DNA of 64,000 nt from an uncultured Clostridia bacterium (lineage in GTDB: Bacteria; Bacillota; Clostridia; Oscillospirales; Acutalibacteraceae). Shown here piece by piece: positions 8,870 through 17,866 of the stretch. The notes under the pieces were generated by a model, which worked only from the letters and a program-made list of their open reading frames with translations, had not been told where the DNA came from and did no database searches. Where the stretch lies: the NCBI GenBank assembly GCA_945787805.1, contig CALZID010000001.1, forward strand, positions 62,001 through 126,000, in the 5' to 3' direction. The translations under genes were made by a program, and so were the position numbers. Numbering within the stretch: position 1 is the stretch's first letter; the number at the start of each line of letters is the position of its first letter.

Positions 8870-11060
8870 AACAAAAACTAAACTTACGGGAACAGTAACC
8901 GATATCACATTTTATAACGATACAAACGGATATACTGTCTTTTGCGTTGATACAGGCGACGAAGAATTAACTGTTGTCGGCAATACGGCCGATGTCAGAA
9001 TAGGCGACCGTGTTGAGATTGTCGGCGAATATACATATCACTCAATTTACGGCCGACAGTTTAAAGCTGAAACTTGTAATGCAACCCTCCCGGAAACTGT
9101 TGATGATTTATATCATTATCTTGCAAGCGGCATAGTCAAAGGCATTCGTGAATCAACTGCTATGAAAATCATTGATAAATTCGGTGAAAAAACCTTTGAT
9201 ATATTGCAGTATGAACCTGAGCGCCTGGCTGAAATAAAGGGTATTTCCCTTGAAAAAGCAAAGAAAATCGGTAAAGAATATAACCGTCAATGCTCAACAA
9301 GAGCACTCATAATCAATCTGTCAAAATACGGGCTGAAGACCAATGAATGCCTTATGGCGTTTGATAAGCTTGGCAACGGAGCGGTGGAGCTTATTGAAGA
9401 AAATCCCTATATACTTTGCGAAGGAGAAAACAGATTTTCGTTTGAACGGGCAGAGCAAATTGCAAATATGCTGCCTAATAAGCCTAAGTCACAATACAGA
9501 GTTGAAGCCGGCATACTTTATGTAATAAGTTATAATTTCAGAAACGGTCATACTTGTATTCCCCTTGAAAAGCTTTTTTCGCCCTCTTGCGACTTGCTTG
9601 ATGAAACAAAAGAAAATATTGAAATAGCAATTGATAATTTACAAACAAACCGAAAAATCATTATTACTAAAATAAATGACAGGGATTTTGTGTTTCTTCC
9701 CGAAGCATATCACGCAGAAAAGGGGATTGCCAACAGAATTAAGGTGCTGTTAAAATTTCCGCCTGAAAATCCCATTGATGTGGAATCACATATTGATTAT
9801 CTCGAAAAAACCTGCGACATAAAATATGCAGAAAAACAAAAAGAAGCAATAGTAACAGCGGTTAATCGCGGAGTGCTTGTCTTAACGGGCGGACCGGGTA
9901 CGGGCAAAACAACTACTCTCAACGGTATTATCACAATGTTTGAAAAAGATAAGCTTGATATCGCTCTTTGTGCGCCGACCGGTCGTGCGGCACAAAGAAT
10001 GACGGAAGCAACGGGCAGAAAAGCAACAACTATTCACAGATTGCTTGAAGTTGAGTGGGATAGCAGCGATAAACCCGTATTCAAGCGAAATCTCAGAAAT
10101 CCGTTGGATTGTCAAGCGGTAATCGTGGACGAGATGTCTATGGTTGATATTTTCCTTTTTGAAAGCTTAATGAAGGCGTTGCCCTTCGGTTGCCGTCTTA
10201 TTATGGTTGGTGACAGCGACCAGTTGCCGTCGGTTAATGCAGGCAATGTGCTTAAAGATTTGATTGACTGTAAAATGTTACCCGTTGTGCAACTCAAAGA
10301 AATTTTCCGTCAGTCCCTTGAAAGCAATATTGTTAAAAACGCCCATTTAATTGTGAATGGCGAAAAAATTGCAACCGACTATAAAGACGGTGATTTCTAT
10401 ATGCTGCAGAGAAATTTTCCCCTTGATGCAGTCAGAACGGTTAAAGATTTATATACAAGAAGATTAAAAGATGCATATAATTTTGACCCGCTGACACAGA
10501 TTCAAGTGCTTTGTCCGTCAAAAAAAGGCGATACGGGAACAATGAATCTCAATAAAATATTGCAAGATGAAATAAATCCCGCTTCACCTGAAAAAAGTGA
10601 GTATAACACCGGCTTTCGTGTGTTCAGAACGGGCGATAAGGTAATGCAAACTAAGAATAATTATAATATTCATTGGGAGTCATACGACGAAGAAGGCGAC
10701 GGAATTTTCAACGGAGACATAGGCTTTATTGAGTCTATTGACCTGCGCCGTGATGCAATCGTTATTGATTTTTCGGGGCGCCGTGCTACATACACCAAAG
10801 AACAACTGACAGAAATTGAACTGGCTTATGCCGTAACCGTGCATAAGAGTCAGGGCAGCGAGTTTGATGCGGTAATTATCCCGGTAATTTCCGTGAACAG
10901 TCGCCTATGTTACAGAAATCTTTTGTATACCGCTGTTACAAGAGCGAAAAAGCTTTTAATTCTTGTGGGAACAACAGGATGCGTTTACAATATGATTGAT
11001 AATTGTAAAACTCAGCTTCGTTATTCTGCTTTGAGACATTTTATGCTTGACAATGATTAA
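8856..11060 (+). CDS. recD2: ATP-dependent 5'-3' DNA helicase RecD2
   Basis: This is the stand-alone RecD-like SF1B helicase of bacteria without RecBC (B. subtilis YrrC type), linked to recombination and mismatch repair. The 734 residues start with an OB-like N-terminal domain, then helix-hairpin-helix segments (VKGIRESTAMKIIDKFG, IKGISLEKAKKIG). The helicase core has Walker A GGPGTGKTTTLNG at about residue 345, motif II VDEMSMVD, motif III GDSDQLPSVNAG, and motif VI VTRAKKLL near the end preceded by AYAVTVHKSQGSEFD. All expected motifs are intact. Confidence 0.95.
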   Translation: MEEFETKTKLTGTVTDITFYNDTNGYTVFCVDTGDEELTVVGNTADVRIGDRVEIVGEYTYHSIYGRQFKAETCNATLPETVDDLYHYLASGIVKGIRESTAMKIIDKFGEKTFDILQYEPERLAEIKGISLEKAKKIGKEYNRQCSTRALIINLSKYGLKTNECLMAFDKLGNGAVELIEENPYILCEGENRFSFERAEQIANMLPNKPKSQYRVEAGILYVISYNFRNGHTCIPLEKLFSPSCDLLDETKENIEIAIDNLQTNRKIIITKINDRDFVFLPEAYHAEKGIANRIKVLLKFPPENPIDVESHIDYLEKTCDIKYAEKQKEAIVTAVNRGVLVLTGGPGTGKTTTLNGIITMFEKDKLDIALCAPTGRAAQRMTEATGRKATTIHRLLEVEWDSSDKPVFKRNLRNPLDCQAVIVDEMSMVDIFLFESLMKALPFGCRLIMVGDSDQLPSVNAGNVLKDLIDCKMLPVVQLKEIFRQSLESNIVKNAHLIVNGEKIATDYKDGDFYMLQRNFPLDAVRTVKDLYTRRLKDAYNFDPLTQIQVLCPSKKGDTGTMNLNKILQDEINPASPEKSEYNTGFRVFRTGDKVMQTKNNYNIHWESYDEEGDGIFNGDIGFIESIDLRRDAIVIDFSGRRATYTKEQLTEIELAYAVTVHKSQGSEFDAVIIPVISVNSRLCYRNLLYTAVTRAKKLLILVGTTGCVYNMIDNCKTQLRYSALRHFMLDND

Positions 11061-11095
11061 AATAATAGTATAATAATGTTGGTCAAGTTAATAAG

Positions 11096-11184
11096 TATAT
11101 GGGTGCTGACGGTATGTCGGCTGAGATAAAGGCTATTCCGCCTTTGACCATCGAACCTGATACGGATAATGCCGGCGTAGGAAT
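11096..11184 (+). promoter_or_regulatory. TPP riboswitch (THI element) upstream of thiT
   Basis: Conserved TPP-aptamer blocks are visible in order: GGGTGCTGAC, then GTCGGCTGAGATAAAGG, ACCTGATACGGATAATGCCG and GCGTAGGAA. It sits directly in front of a terminator hairpin and the thiamine-transporter gene, so TPP binding most likely promotes termination when thiamine pyrophosphate is plentiful. Confidence 0.93.
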
Positions 11185-11190
11185 TTTGTC

Positions 11191-11229
11191 ATTCAGCCTT
11201 GTTGGTATTACTTGGCTGAATTTTTTTTT
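11191..11229 (+). terminator. riboswitch-controlled terminator
   Basis: ATTCAGCC (11191-11198) pairs with GGCTGAAT (11214-11221), immediately followed by eight or more T. It lies between the TPP aptamer and the thiT ribosome site, the classical position of an expression-platform terminator. Confidence 0.85.
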
Positions 11230-11244
11230 GGAGGTAGAAAGAGA

Positions 11245-11904
11245 ATGAAAAACAAAAAAAATCTTTATTGGCTTGTTGAAAGTGCGGTTATGATAGCCCT
11301 TGCAGCAGTTCTTGAAATTGTTGCAAAAATGGTTATCCCTGAAATGCCTTTTGGCGGACAAGTTACAATCGTGAGCATGCTTCCCATTGTTCTTGTCGGC
11401 TGGAAATACGGTATCGGCAAAGGTCTTGTGACCGGCTTCGTTTATTCACTTGTACAAATGGCGCTTGGCGTGAAGACAATCAGTGCAATGGTTGTGCCTT
11501 CTTCCGAAGACTATCTCGGAAGCTTGGGAAATGTAATTCTTATGTTTTTATTTGACTACATACTTGCATATACAGTTTTAGGACTCGGTGCAATTTATAA
11601 GAAAGCAATTAAGAACAACTCGGCATCTTTGGCTCTCGGCGCATTCACGGCTTTGTTATTGCGTTATATCTGCCACATAATTTCCGGATATGTTCTTTTC
11701 GGCGCATGGGCAGAGTGGTTTTTCACACAAGAAGGCTTCTATTCTTGGGGACAGACAATTATGAATACATTCAGCGGTAACGCCCTGTCATTTGTTTATT
11801 CGGTTGTTTATAACGGATTCTATATGATTCCTGAAATCATAATCACAACAATCGTTGCGGTTGTTGTCGGAAAGATTCCGCAAATCACAAAAACAAAAGC
11901 ATAA
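11245..11904 (+). CDS. thiT: energy-coupled thiamine transporter substrate-specific component ThiT
   Basis: ThiT is the S-component that binds thiamine at the outer face and works with the ECF energizing module (EcfA, EcfA', EcfT), which is encoded elsewhere. The 219 residues form about six membrane helices. Family-like stretches are LEIVAKMVIPEMPFGGQVTIVSMLPIVLVGW and the later LRYICHIISGYVLFGAWAEW, matching the tryptophan/tyrosine-rich thiamine-binding loop. The ATG at 11245 follows GGAGGTAG; an in-frame start at 11212 lies inside the terminator stem and is rejected. The TPP riboswitch upstream independently supports the substrate. Confidence 0.93.
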   Translation: MKNKKNLYWLVESAVMIALAAVLEIVAKMVIPEMPFGGQVTIVSMLPIVLVGWKYGIGKGLVTGFVYSLVQMALGVKTISAMVVPSSEDYLGSLGNVILMFLFDYILAYTVLGLGAIYKKAIKNNSASLALGAFTALLLRYICHIISGYVLFGAWAEWFFTQEGFYSWGQTIMNTFSGNALSFVYSVVYNGFYMIPEIIITTIVAVVVGKIPQITKTKA

Positions 11905-11915
11905 ATTCAACAGAG

Positions 11916-11955
11916 AAATCCTTTACTTCATTTAACAGTAAAGGATTTTAATTTT
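11916..11955 (+). terminator. intrinsic terminator after thiT
   Basis: AAATCCTTTACT (11916-11927) pairs perfectly with AGTAAAGGATTT (11938-11949), then TAATTTT. Confidence 0.8.
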
Positions 11956-12072
11956 AAAACACCGGTTAATATAAATTTGATAATAAAGTTTTTTGATATG
12001 GCGCTTTATTATTGCTTTTTTTGTTTTTTTGTGATAAAGTATTAACATAATCATTGAAAAGGGTGTTAATTT

Positions 12073-13287
12073 ATGGATTTAAAGAAAATTATTGACAAAA
12101 AAGATGAAGCCGCTCAATATATGATTGATGAAATCACTCATATCTGTACAAAGTTTGAAAAAAGAGGCCCCGGCGATTACGGTGAGCAGCAGGCTTGCGA
12201 ATATGCGGCAGAGCAAATGAAAGAATACGGTTGTGACAATGTCTATGTGGAAGGCTTTAAAGAAAATCCCAATGCATTTTTAGGTTGGATTTACTTTACA
12301 ATAACATGTTGTTTCTTAGCGCTGATTTCATATTTCTTTGTTCCGATTCTTTCAATTGTTTTTATTGTATTTGGACTTACACTCTGCGTATTACAGTTCG
12401 GACTTTATAAAAAGACAGTTGACAGATTCTTCAAAGAGAAAATCGGGCACAATGCTGCGGGCTTTAAGAAGCCGACAGGCGAAGTTAAGCGCAGAATTAT
12501 CTTCAACGGTCACCCGGACGCTTCTTGGGAATGGCCTTTCAAATACAAGTTTACATATCTCGGATTTGATATTCATATGATTGTTTGCTTTATCGGTGCA
12601 TTCTATACACTCGGCATTGCAATTGCAAGCGTAGCCGGTATAAGCTCTGAGCTTGCAACAAAGCTCGGTCTCGGTGCTCTTGTATTCACTCCTTTCTGGT
12701 TTGCACTTTATTGGATGTGGAACGAAAAACGAATTGTTGACGGTGCAAACGATAACCTTTCAGGCTGTTATATGGGTATGGCAATTCTCAAATTGCTCAA
12801 AGACGAAGGCATTGAATTTGAAAATACGGAAATAGGCGTTGTTTTCTCAGGCTCTGAAGAAGCAGGACTTCGCGGTGCGAAAGCATGGTGCGAAGCTCAC
12901 GCAAATGAATTTAACGATGTTCCTACATTCGTTTATTCTTATGATACAATTACACAACCGGAATATTTACAGGTTAACTACCGTGACCTTAACGGTACCG
13001 TAAAAGTAGATAAAGATGTTTCAGACCTTTTCTATGAAGCATGCGAAGAGCTTAAAATTCCTTGCGGTAAAGGTATGGTTCCACCCCTTGGCGGTGCTAC
13101 CGACTCAGCAGCATTTGCTCAGGCAGGTATGCGTTCAACAGGCATTACTGCTCTTAACCACGCTCTTCCCGATTTCTATCACACAAGACTTGATACACCC
13201 GATGCACTTAATAAAGAGTGCCTTGCAGATTGCTTTGCGGCAAGTGTAAAAGTTCTTGAAATGTTTGATAACGGCGCAAAACAGTAA
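12073..13287 (+). CDS. membrane-spanning M28-family zinc metallopeptidase
   Basis: The 404-residue protein is an M28 aminopeptidase/carboxypeptidase-fold enzyme interrupted by two hydrophobic blocks (about residues 72-112 and 155-215) that would give roughly four membrane helices. Likely zinc ligands and catalytic acids are visible: His in FNGHPDASW, Asp in GANDNLSG, the Glu pair in GSEEAGLRGA, Asp in YSYDTI and His in FYHTRLDT. The start is fixed by AAAGGGTG upstream of ATG 12073. A second paralogue with the same plan lies at 55.5-56.8 kb. The natural substrate cannot be inferred. A good terminator follows, so the gene is probably monocistronic. Confidence 0.85.
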   Translation: MDLKKIIDKKDEAAQYMIDEITHICTKFEKRGPGDYGEQQACEYAAEQMKEYGCDNVYVEGFKENPNAFLGWIYFTITCCFLALISYFFVPILSIVFIVFGLTLCVLQFGLYKKTVDRFFKEKIGHNAAGFKKPTGEVKRRIIFNGHPDASWEWPFKYKFTYLGFDIHMIVCFIGAFYTLGIAIASVAGISSELATKLGLGALVFTPFWFALYWMWNEKRIVDGANDNLSGCYMGMAILKLLKDEGIEFENTEIGVVFSGSEEAGLRGAKAWCEAHANEFNDVPTFVYSYDTITQPEYLQVNYRDLNGTVKVDKDVSDLFYEACEELKIPCGKGMVPPLGGATDSAAFAQAGMRSTGITALNHALPDFYHTRLDTPDALNKECLADCFAASVKVLEMFDNGAKQ

Positions 13288-13296
13288 CTGAAGCAG

Positions 13297-13330
13297 ACTC
13301 CCTTGTTTAAAAGAACAGGGGAGTTATTTC
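13297..13330 (+). terminator. intrinsic terminator after the first M28 peptidase
   Basis: ACTCCCTTGTT (13297-13307) pairs with AACAGGGGAGT (13314-13324), followed by TATTTC. The U tract is weak but the stem is long. Confidence 0.7.
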
Positions 13331-13353
13331 ATTCATTTTTTATTAAAATTTTG

Positions 13354-13382
13354 TTGAAATAGGCATTTTGATATGTTATAAT
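13354..13382 (+). promoter_or_regulatory. sigma-A-type promoter for the GPH symporter gene
   Basis: TTGAAA (13354-13359) and TATAAT (13377-13382) are separated by 17 bases. Transcription would start near 13389, which leaves too little leader for the ATG at 13397 and supports the downstream TTG start. Confidence 0.75.
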
Positions 13383-13414
13383 TATACTAATATTTTATGA
13401 AAGAGGGATTTATA

Positions 13415-15004
13415 TTGAAAATCAATGACCTTTTGCATAAGGTTTACGGCACGAATCCTAATGAACCTGAAAGTCTTCAGCCAAAAGAAGCACTTGCTTA
13501 CGGTATTGCAGGTTTCGGTCAGAACTTTATTTGCACAATTATCGGTTCTTATTTGACAATTTTCCTTACCGACGCACTTCTTTTCGGTGCTGCTGATGTT
13601 ACTTTCGGCAGTGTTACCGGTGCAATGGCAGTTGCATATTTGATGCTCGGTACAAGAATTTTTGACGCATTCAATGACCCGATTATGGGCTCGATTGTTG
13701 ATAAGACGAGAACAAAATGGGGCAAATGCCGTCCTTATCTTAAATGGATGGCAATTCCGATTGCAATTATGACAATTGCTTGCTTCTTACCTGTATTCCA
13801 GGCAAAAGCAACATCTACCTTTATCATCGTTGCAGTAATTTATGTTGTTTGGTCAGTTGTTTATACTGTTGCCGATGTTCCGTATTGGGGACTTTCAACT
13901 TGTATGACCAATAACACCGTTGTACGCGGTAATCTTCTTACAATTACCCGTCTTCTTTGCACACTTGGTGCAGGTATCGTTACAGTTTTTGTTCCGATTA
14001 TCACAGGCGCAGTTACAGCAAAATACAGATATACTGAAGATATGCTCGCTCAGATTAAAATAGATAAAGCAGCTGAAATTGCAACACTTGTTAAAAATCA
14101 AGGACTCTCTGTTGACGATGCTGCCGCAACATTCTTTAATACTGTTATTGCAGGCCAGGAGATTGCAAATGCAAACACTCTTAAATGGACATATTTCATC
14201 TGCGCAGCAGTTCTTGTTATTGTGGCAATTCCAATGTTCTTCTATGGCTTTAATAATACAAAAGAACGCTTTACTGCTGACGATAACCCCCCAAGCTTCG
14301 GCCATAACCTTAAGCTTCTCTTTAAGAATAAAGAGCTTCTTCTTATCGTTATTTCAGGTATTTTCGGCGGCGCAAGAATGGTTTATACATACACAGGCGG
14401 TCTCTATTTTGCAAAATATGTTCTTCAAAACGAAGGTCTTTACAGCTTGATAACACTTCTTGTTGTTCCCGGCGGTCTTGTAGCGTCTATTCTTGTTCCG
14501 TGGATGTCAAAGAAATTCACAAAGAAATGGGCATACATTTTTGTTCATATCTTTGGCGGCATTGTAATGGGTGTTATGTATTTCGTCGGATACGACGCAA
14601 CATGGAAACTTATTGTTGCCGCAATCGGTCTTGTTCTTCTCGGTATTCCGCAGGGTGTTAACAATATCATCACTTATGCTATGATTGGCGATACAGTTGA
14701 CTATCTTGAATGGAAAACAGGCGAACGCGGTGAGGGAATTTGCTTTGCAATGCAGACTCTTATCAATAAAATCGGTATGGCATTCGGTGCTTTCATCGGT
14801 GTTATTTCTTTCGCAGCAGCAGGTATTGATGCTGAAACAGGTTATATCTCGGCAGAGGGTGCAAGAACTCTTTGGAATATGCTTGTTCTTTCAGGTGTAA
14901 TCAGTATGTTTGCTTGTGCAGTACCAATGTTCTTCTACACAATTACAGAAAAGCGTCAAGAAGAAATGGTTGCTGAAATTGAAGCAAGAAAGGTAACAAA
15001 ATAG
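13415..15004 (+). CDS. GPH-family (glycoside-pentoside-hexuronide) cation:sugar symporter
   Basis: The 529-residue, 12-helix transporter belongs to the MFS/GPH group (melibiose permease type), importing glycosides or related sugars with Na+ or H+. The N-terminal half shows AYGIAGFGQNFICTIIGSYL and the signature FDAFNDPIMGSIVDKTRTKWGKCRPYLKW; later GDTVDYLEWKTGERGEGICFA is also typical. I placed the start at TTG 13415 because AGAGGGA sits six bases before it, while ATG 13397 has no ribosome site and lies almost at the predicted transcription start. An insertion of about 50 residues (around 200-255) lies between helices 6 and 7. The sugar is unknown. A terminator follows. Confidence 0.88.
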   Translation: MKINDLLHKVYGTNPNEPESLQPKEALAYGIAGFGQNFICTIIGSYLTIFLTDALLFGAADVTFGSVTGAMAVAYLMLGTRIFDAFNDPIMGSIVDKTRTKWGKCRPYLKWMAIPIAIMTIACFLPVFQAKATSTFIIVAVIYVVWSVVYTVADVPYWGLSTCMTNNTVVRGNLLTITRLLCTLGAGIVTVFVPIITGAVTAKYRYTEDMLAQIKIDKAAEIATLVKNQGLSVDDAAATFFNTVIAGQEIANANTLKWTYFICAAVLVIVAIPMFFYGFNNTKERFTADDNPPSFGHNLKLLFKNKELLLIVISGIFGGARMVYTYTGGLYFAKYVLQNEGLYSLITLLVVPGGLVASILVPWMSKKFTKKWAYIFVHIFGGIVMGVMYFVGYDATWKLIVAAIGLVLLGIPQGVNNIITYAMIGDTVDYLEWKTGERGEGICFAMQTLINKIGMAFGAFIGVISFAAAGIDAETGYISAEGARTLWNMLVLSGVISMFACAVPMFFYTITEKRQEEMVAEIEARKVTK

Positions 15005-15023
15005 TTTTTAAATTGAAATACGG

Positions 15024-15055
15024 GCGGTGGTAGGCTTTACCACCGTCTTTTTTTG
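15024..15055 (+). terminator. intrinsic terminator after the GPH symporter
   Basis: GCGGTGGTA (15024-15032) pairs with TACCACCGT (15038-15046), with G-U pairs allowed, then CTTTTTTTGG. Confidence 0.85.
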
Positions 15056-15062
15056 GTGAATT

Positions 15063-15740
15063 ATGAAATATAATAATATTGTAAAAGGAATATTTTTAGA
15101 ACGGCCTAACCGTTTTATAGCCCATTGTTTGGTTGACGGAAAAGATGAGGTCTGTCATGTTAAGAATACCGGCAGATGCCGAGAATTGCTTCAAAAAGGC
15201 GTCGAGGTGTTTCTTGAGAAAAGTCCTAATCCGAACAGAAAAACGCAATATGACCTTGTTTCTGTCGTGAAAGACAATAAAATAATCAATATGGACAGTC
15301 AAATTCCGAATTATGTTGTTGAAGAATCGTTAGATAAGATTTTTGACAACATTGTTTTTATAAAACGGGAATACAAATACGGTAATTCAAGATTTGACAT
15401 TTTCGTTGAAACCGAAACAGAAAAAATCTTTGTGGAGGTCAAAGGCGTAACACTTGAAAATGACGGAGTTGTTCGTTTTCCAGATGCACCGACAGAACGG
15501 GGAATAAAGCACCTGAAAGAGCTTCAAAAAGCCGTTAAAGACGGTTATAGGGCATGTGTAGTATTCCTTATTCAAATGGAAGATGTTAAATACTTTGAAC
15601 CTAATTATGAAACTCACCGCGAGTTTGCGCTTGAATTAAAAAATGCTTATGAAAACGGTGTTGAGATTTATGCTTTTGACAGTGTTGTAACACCGGAAGA
15701 AATAGTAATGAATAAAAGAATAAAAATAAAAATGCCGTAG
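15063..15740 (+). CDS. sfsA: SfsA family protein (sugar fermentation stimulation protein homologue)
   Basis: The 225-residue length is typical. Landmarks are RPNRFIAHCLVDGKDEVCHVKNTGRC near the N terminus, then FDIFVETETEKIFVEVKGVTLEND and VRFPDAPTERGIKHLKEL. The second part matches the nuclease-like core of SfsA. E. coli SfsA was described as a DNA-binding regulator affecting maltose genes, but the biochemical role of the family is unsettled. GGTGA precedes ATG 15063. It sits alone between two terminators, and its stop codon lies inside the downstream terminator stem. Confidence 0.9.
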   Translation: MKYNNIVKGIFLERPNRFIAHCLVDGKDEVCHVKNTGRCRELLQKGVEVFLEKSPNPNRKTQYDLVSVVKDNKIINMDSQIPNYVVEESLDKIFDNIVFIKREYKYGNSRFDIFVETETEKIFVEVKGVTLENDGVVRFPDAPTERGIKHLKELQKAVKDGYRACVVFLIQMEDVKYFEPNYETHREFALELKNAYENGVEIYAFDSVVTPEEIVMNKRIKIKMP

Positions 15741-15767
15741 TATCAGTTGACTACGGCATTAAATATT
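15731..15767. terminator. bidirectional terminator between convergent sfsA and oadB
   Basis: AATGCCGTAG (15731-15740) pairs perfectly with CTACGGCATT (15751-15760); A-rich DNA on the left and T-rich on the right allow use from both strands. Confidence 0.85.
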
Positions 15768-15785
15768 TGTATTTGTGTTTGGATT

Positions 15786-16961
15786 TTATGAGAATTGCGA
15801 AAGCAAGAAACCTGCCGCAACAGCAGAGCCGATAACACCGGCAACGTTGGGACCCATCGCATGCATCAAAAGGAAGTTAGACGGGTTATATTTTCTGCCT
15901 TCGGTTTGTGAAACACGGGCAGCCATCGGAACTGCAGAAACACCGGCTGAACCGATAAGCGGGTTAACTCTGCCCTTTGTAACAACATTCATAAGCTTTG
16001 CGAAAAGAACACCGCCTGCGGTTGAAAAAGCAAATGCTATCAAACCAAGAGCAATAATGAGCAATGTTTTCGTTGCAAGGAAAGTTTTGCCTTCGGCAGT
16101 AGCACCGACTGTAACACCTAAAAGTATTGTGACGATGTTGCAAAGTGCATTTTGAGCTGTGTCCGAAAGTCTGTCCGTAACGCCTGACTCTTTGAAAAGG
16201 TTGCCAAGCATAAGGAAACCGAGAAGGGGAGCAACTGACGGAAGAATAAGAACGCAAATAACCGTAACAATAATCGGGAAAATAATCTTTTCTGTCTTGC
16301 TGACGGTTCTGAGCTGATTCATTTTGATTTGTCTTTCCTTCTTTGTTGTAAGAAGCTTCATAATAGGCGGTTGAATAAGCGGAATCAACGCCATATACGA
16401 ATATGCGGCAACTGCTATCGGGCCTAAAAGCTGGGGTGCAAGCTTACCTGTAAGGAAAATTGCAGTAGGACCGTCAGCACCGCCGATGATTGCGATAGAT
16501 GCGGCTTCTTCGGGAGTGAACTGACCTGAAATAATTGCAAGCAGGAATGCAATATAAATACCAAGCTGTGCTGCAGCGCCGAGCAAAAGGCTTGACGGAT
16601 TAGCAAGAAGGGGACCGAAGTCAGTCATCGCACCAACACCCATAAAGATAAGGCAGGGGAATATACTGGATTTTACACCGGCATATATAAGTCTTAAAAC
16701 ACCTGCATCGTACCAGTGAGCGCCTTCAACAACTTCACCCTCATAAGATGACATCATAAGCGGGTCATACATAATTTCGGGATAAATATTTACAAGAAGC
16801 ATACCAAATGCGATTGGCAATAAAAGTAATGGTTCAAATTTCTTTACAATAGCTAAGTAGAAAAGGACAAATGTCACAAGAATCATTACCCAATTTTGCC
16901 ACGCCAGGTTTAAAAAATTGGATTCGTTGAATAAATCAACGAGTGCATTGATTATTGACAT
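15786..16961 (-). CDS. oadB: Na+-transporting carboxylic-acid decarboxylase beta subunit (OadB/GcdB family)
   Basis: This integral membrane subunit decarboxylates carboxybiotin and couples it to Na+ export. The 391 residues contain many membrane helices plus family motifs: [17 protein letters not shown]-type stretch, [12 protein letters not shown] (the conserved Asp region), and [17 protein letters not shown] near the end. GGAGG lies upstream of ATG 16961. It is the last gene of the four-gene minus-strand operon (oadA, oadG-like, biotin carrier, oadB), and the biotin-carrier stop is only 14 bases away. Confidence 0.93.
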   Translation of the reverse strand: MSIINALVDLFNESNFLNLAWQNWVMILVTFVLFYLAIVKKFEPLLLLPIAFGMLLVNIYPEIMYDPLMMSSYEGEVVEGAHWYDAGVLRLIYAGVKSSIFPCLIFMGVGAMTDFGPLLANPSSLLLGAAAQLGIYIAFLLAIISGQFTPEEAASIAIIGGADGPTAIFLTGKLAPQLLGPIAVAAYSYMALIPLIQPPIMKLLTTKKERQIKMNQLRTVSKTEKIIFPIIVTVICVLILPSVAPLLGFLMLGNLFKESGVTDRLSDTAQNALCNIVTILLGVTVGATAEGKTFLATKTLLIIALGLIAFAFSTAGGVLFAKLMNVVTKGRVNPLIGSAGVSAVPMAARVSQTEGRKYNPSNFLLMHAMGPNVAGVIGSAVAAGFLLSQFS

Positions 16962-16975
16962 ATTTTTGCCTCCGA

Positions 16976-17371
16976 TTAGCCAATTACTGCAAGAACTTCA
17001 TCAGTAGCAACCGATGCGCCTTTTGCGGCAATAACTTGCTTGATAGTACCGGAACAGGGAGCAACGATTTCGTTTTCCATTTTCATAGCCTCAAGAATGA
17101 AAAGAACATCGCCTTCTTTTACTGCCTGACCGTTTGAAGCGTTAACCGAAAGAACTGTGCCGGGCATCGGAGCGGTAACCTTTGTTCCGTCACCGACAGC
17201 AACGGGAGCGGCAGGTGCAGGAGCAGGTGTGGCAGCAGCGGGTGCTGTAACAGGAGCAGCAGCTACTGCAACGGGAGCAGCAGTCGGTACAACAGAAGTA
17301 ACCACAGCTTCGCTGAGCTCGTTTACTTCAACTTCATAATCATTTCCGTTTAATGTAACAACATATTTCAT
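16976..17371 (-). CDS. biotin carboxyl carrier subunit of the Na+-pumping decarboxylase
   Basis: The 131-residue protein moves CO2 between the carboxyltransferase and the membrane beta subunit. The C-terminal 75 residues form a biotinyl domain, with the biotinylation motif EAMKMEN (Lys at about residue 97). A flexible Ala/Pro-rich linker of about 35 residues (about 30-60) connects it to a short N-terminal segment starting [16 protein letters not shown]. The separate carrier gene, rather than a fusion to the alpha subunit, is usual for clostridial forms. AAAGGAG precedes the ATG. Confidence 0.93.
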   Translation of the reverse strand: MKYVVTLNGNDYEVEVNELSEAVVTSVVPTAAPVAVAAAPVTAPAAATPAPAPAAPVAVGDGTKVTAPMPGTVLSVNASNGQAVKEGDVLFILEAMKMENEIVAPCSGTIKQVIAAKGASVATDEVLAVIG

Positions 17372-17385
17372 TTTAATTATCTCCT

Positions 17386-17853
17386 TTATTTCTCAATAAG
17401 CTTAATTGACTTGAATACAAGTCGCTGGAGCGGAATACCGCTTTGATGACTGACAATAGCCATAATTGTTGCAGCGGTTTTATCATCTGTTTTATAGAGC
17501 TCAAGATTATCTACAAGTTTGATTGAACTGAATGCGAGTCGTTGGAGCGGAATACCGCTTTCGTGACTGACAATAGCCATAATAGTTGCAGCTGTCTTTT
17601 CGCTTGTTTTATATAATTCTAATCCACCGGGTATTTGTGTAGTCTGAGCAGATGTTGAATCATTTTTATTTTCAACTTGTTCAGTAGCCGGTGCAGAAGC
17701 TTTCTTTACTTCTTTGTTTTTACTCTTTTTATCGCCGTCAAATAATCTGATTACCTTAGAAAGCACAACGATAATACAAGCAAGTAAAGCAAGAATAATA
17801 AGAACAACGATAAAGCCGGTTGCAGAAACATTAAGAGCTTCGCTAATGGTCAT
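17386..17853 (-). CDS. oadG: OadG-like subunit with tandemly duplicated C-terminal motif
   Basis: The 155-residue protein has one N-terminal membrane helix (about residues 12-33), a charged linker, then two near-identical 39-residue units starting [19 protein letters not shown] and [19 protein letters not shown] and each ending IKLV or IKLI. Small OadG subunits hold the alpha subunit onto the membrane beta subunit through their C-terminal tail. The IAAAIA-like helix followed by a basic SIK strand of each unit resembles the usual single OadG tail, here present twice. Position between oadA and the biotin carrier supports the role. GGAGAG lies upstream of ATG 17853. Confidence 0.75.
   Translation of the reverse strand: MTISEALNVSATGFIVVLIILALLACIIVVLSKVIRLFDGDKKSKNKEVKKASAPATEQVENKNDSTSAQTTQIPGGLELYKTSEKTAATIMAIVSHESGIPLQRLAFSSIKLVDNLELYKTDDKTAATIMAIVSHQSGIPLQRLVFKSIKLIEK
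17398..17631 (-). repeat. tandem 117-bp duplication inside the OadG-like gene
   Basis: Two copies of a 117-bp unit lie head to tail with an exact 39-codon period. Shared stretches such as GGAGCGGAATACCGCTTT and TGACTGACAATAGCCATAAT recur 117 bases apart, with scattered synonymous changes. The reading frame is preserved. Confidence 0.9.
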
Positions 17854-17866
17854 ATTTCGTCTCTCC

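Noticed and set aside
17157-17339. Gly/Ala-rich open frame on the plus strand
   Set aside because: It is the antisense of the Ala/Pro-rich linker of the biotin carrier; composition comes from the repeats on the coding strand.
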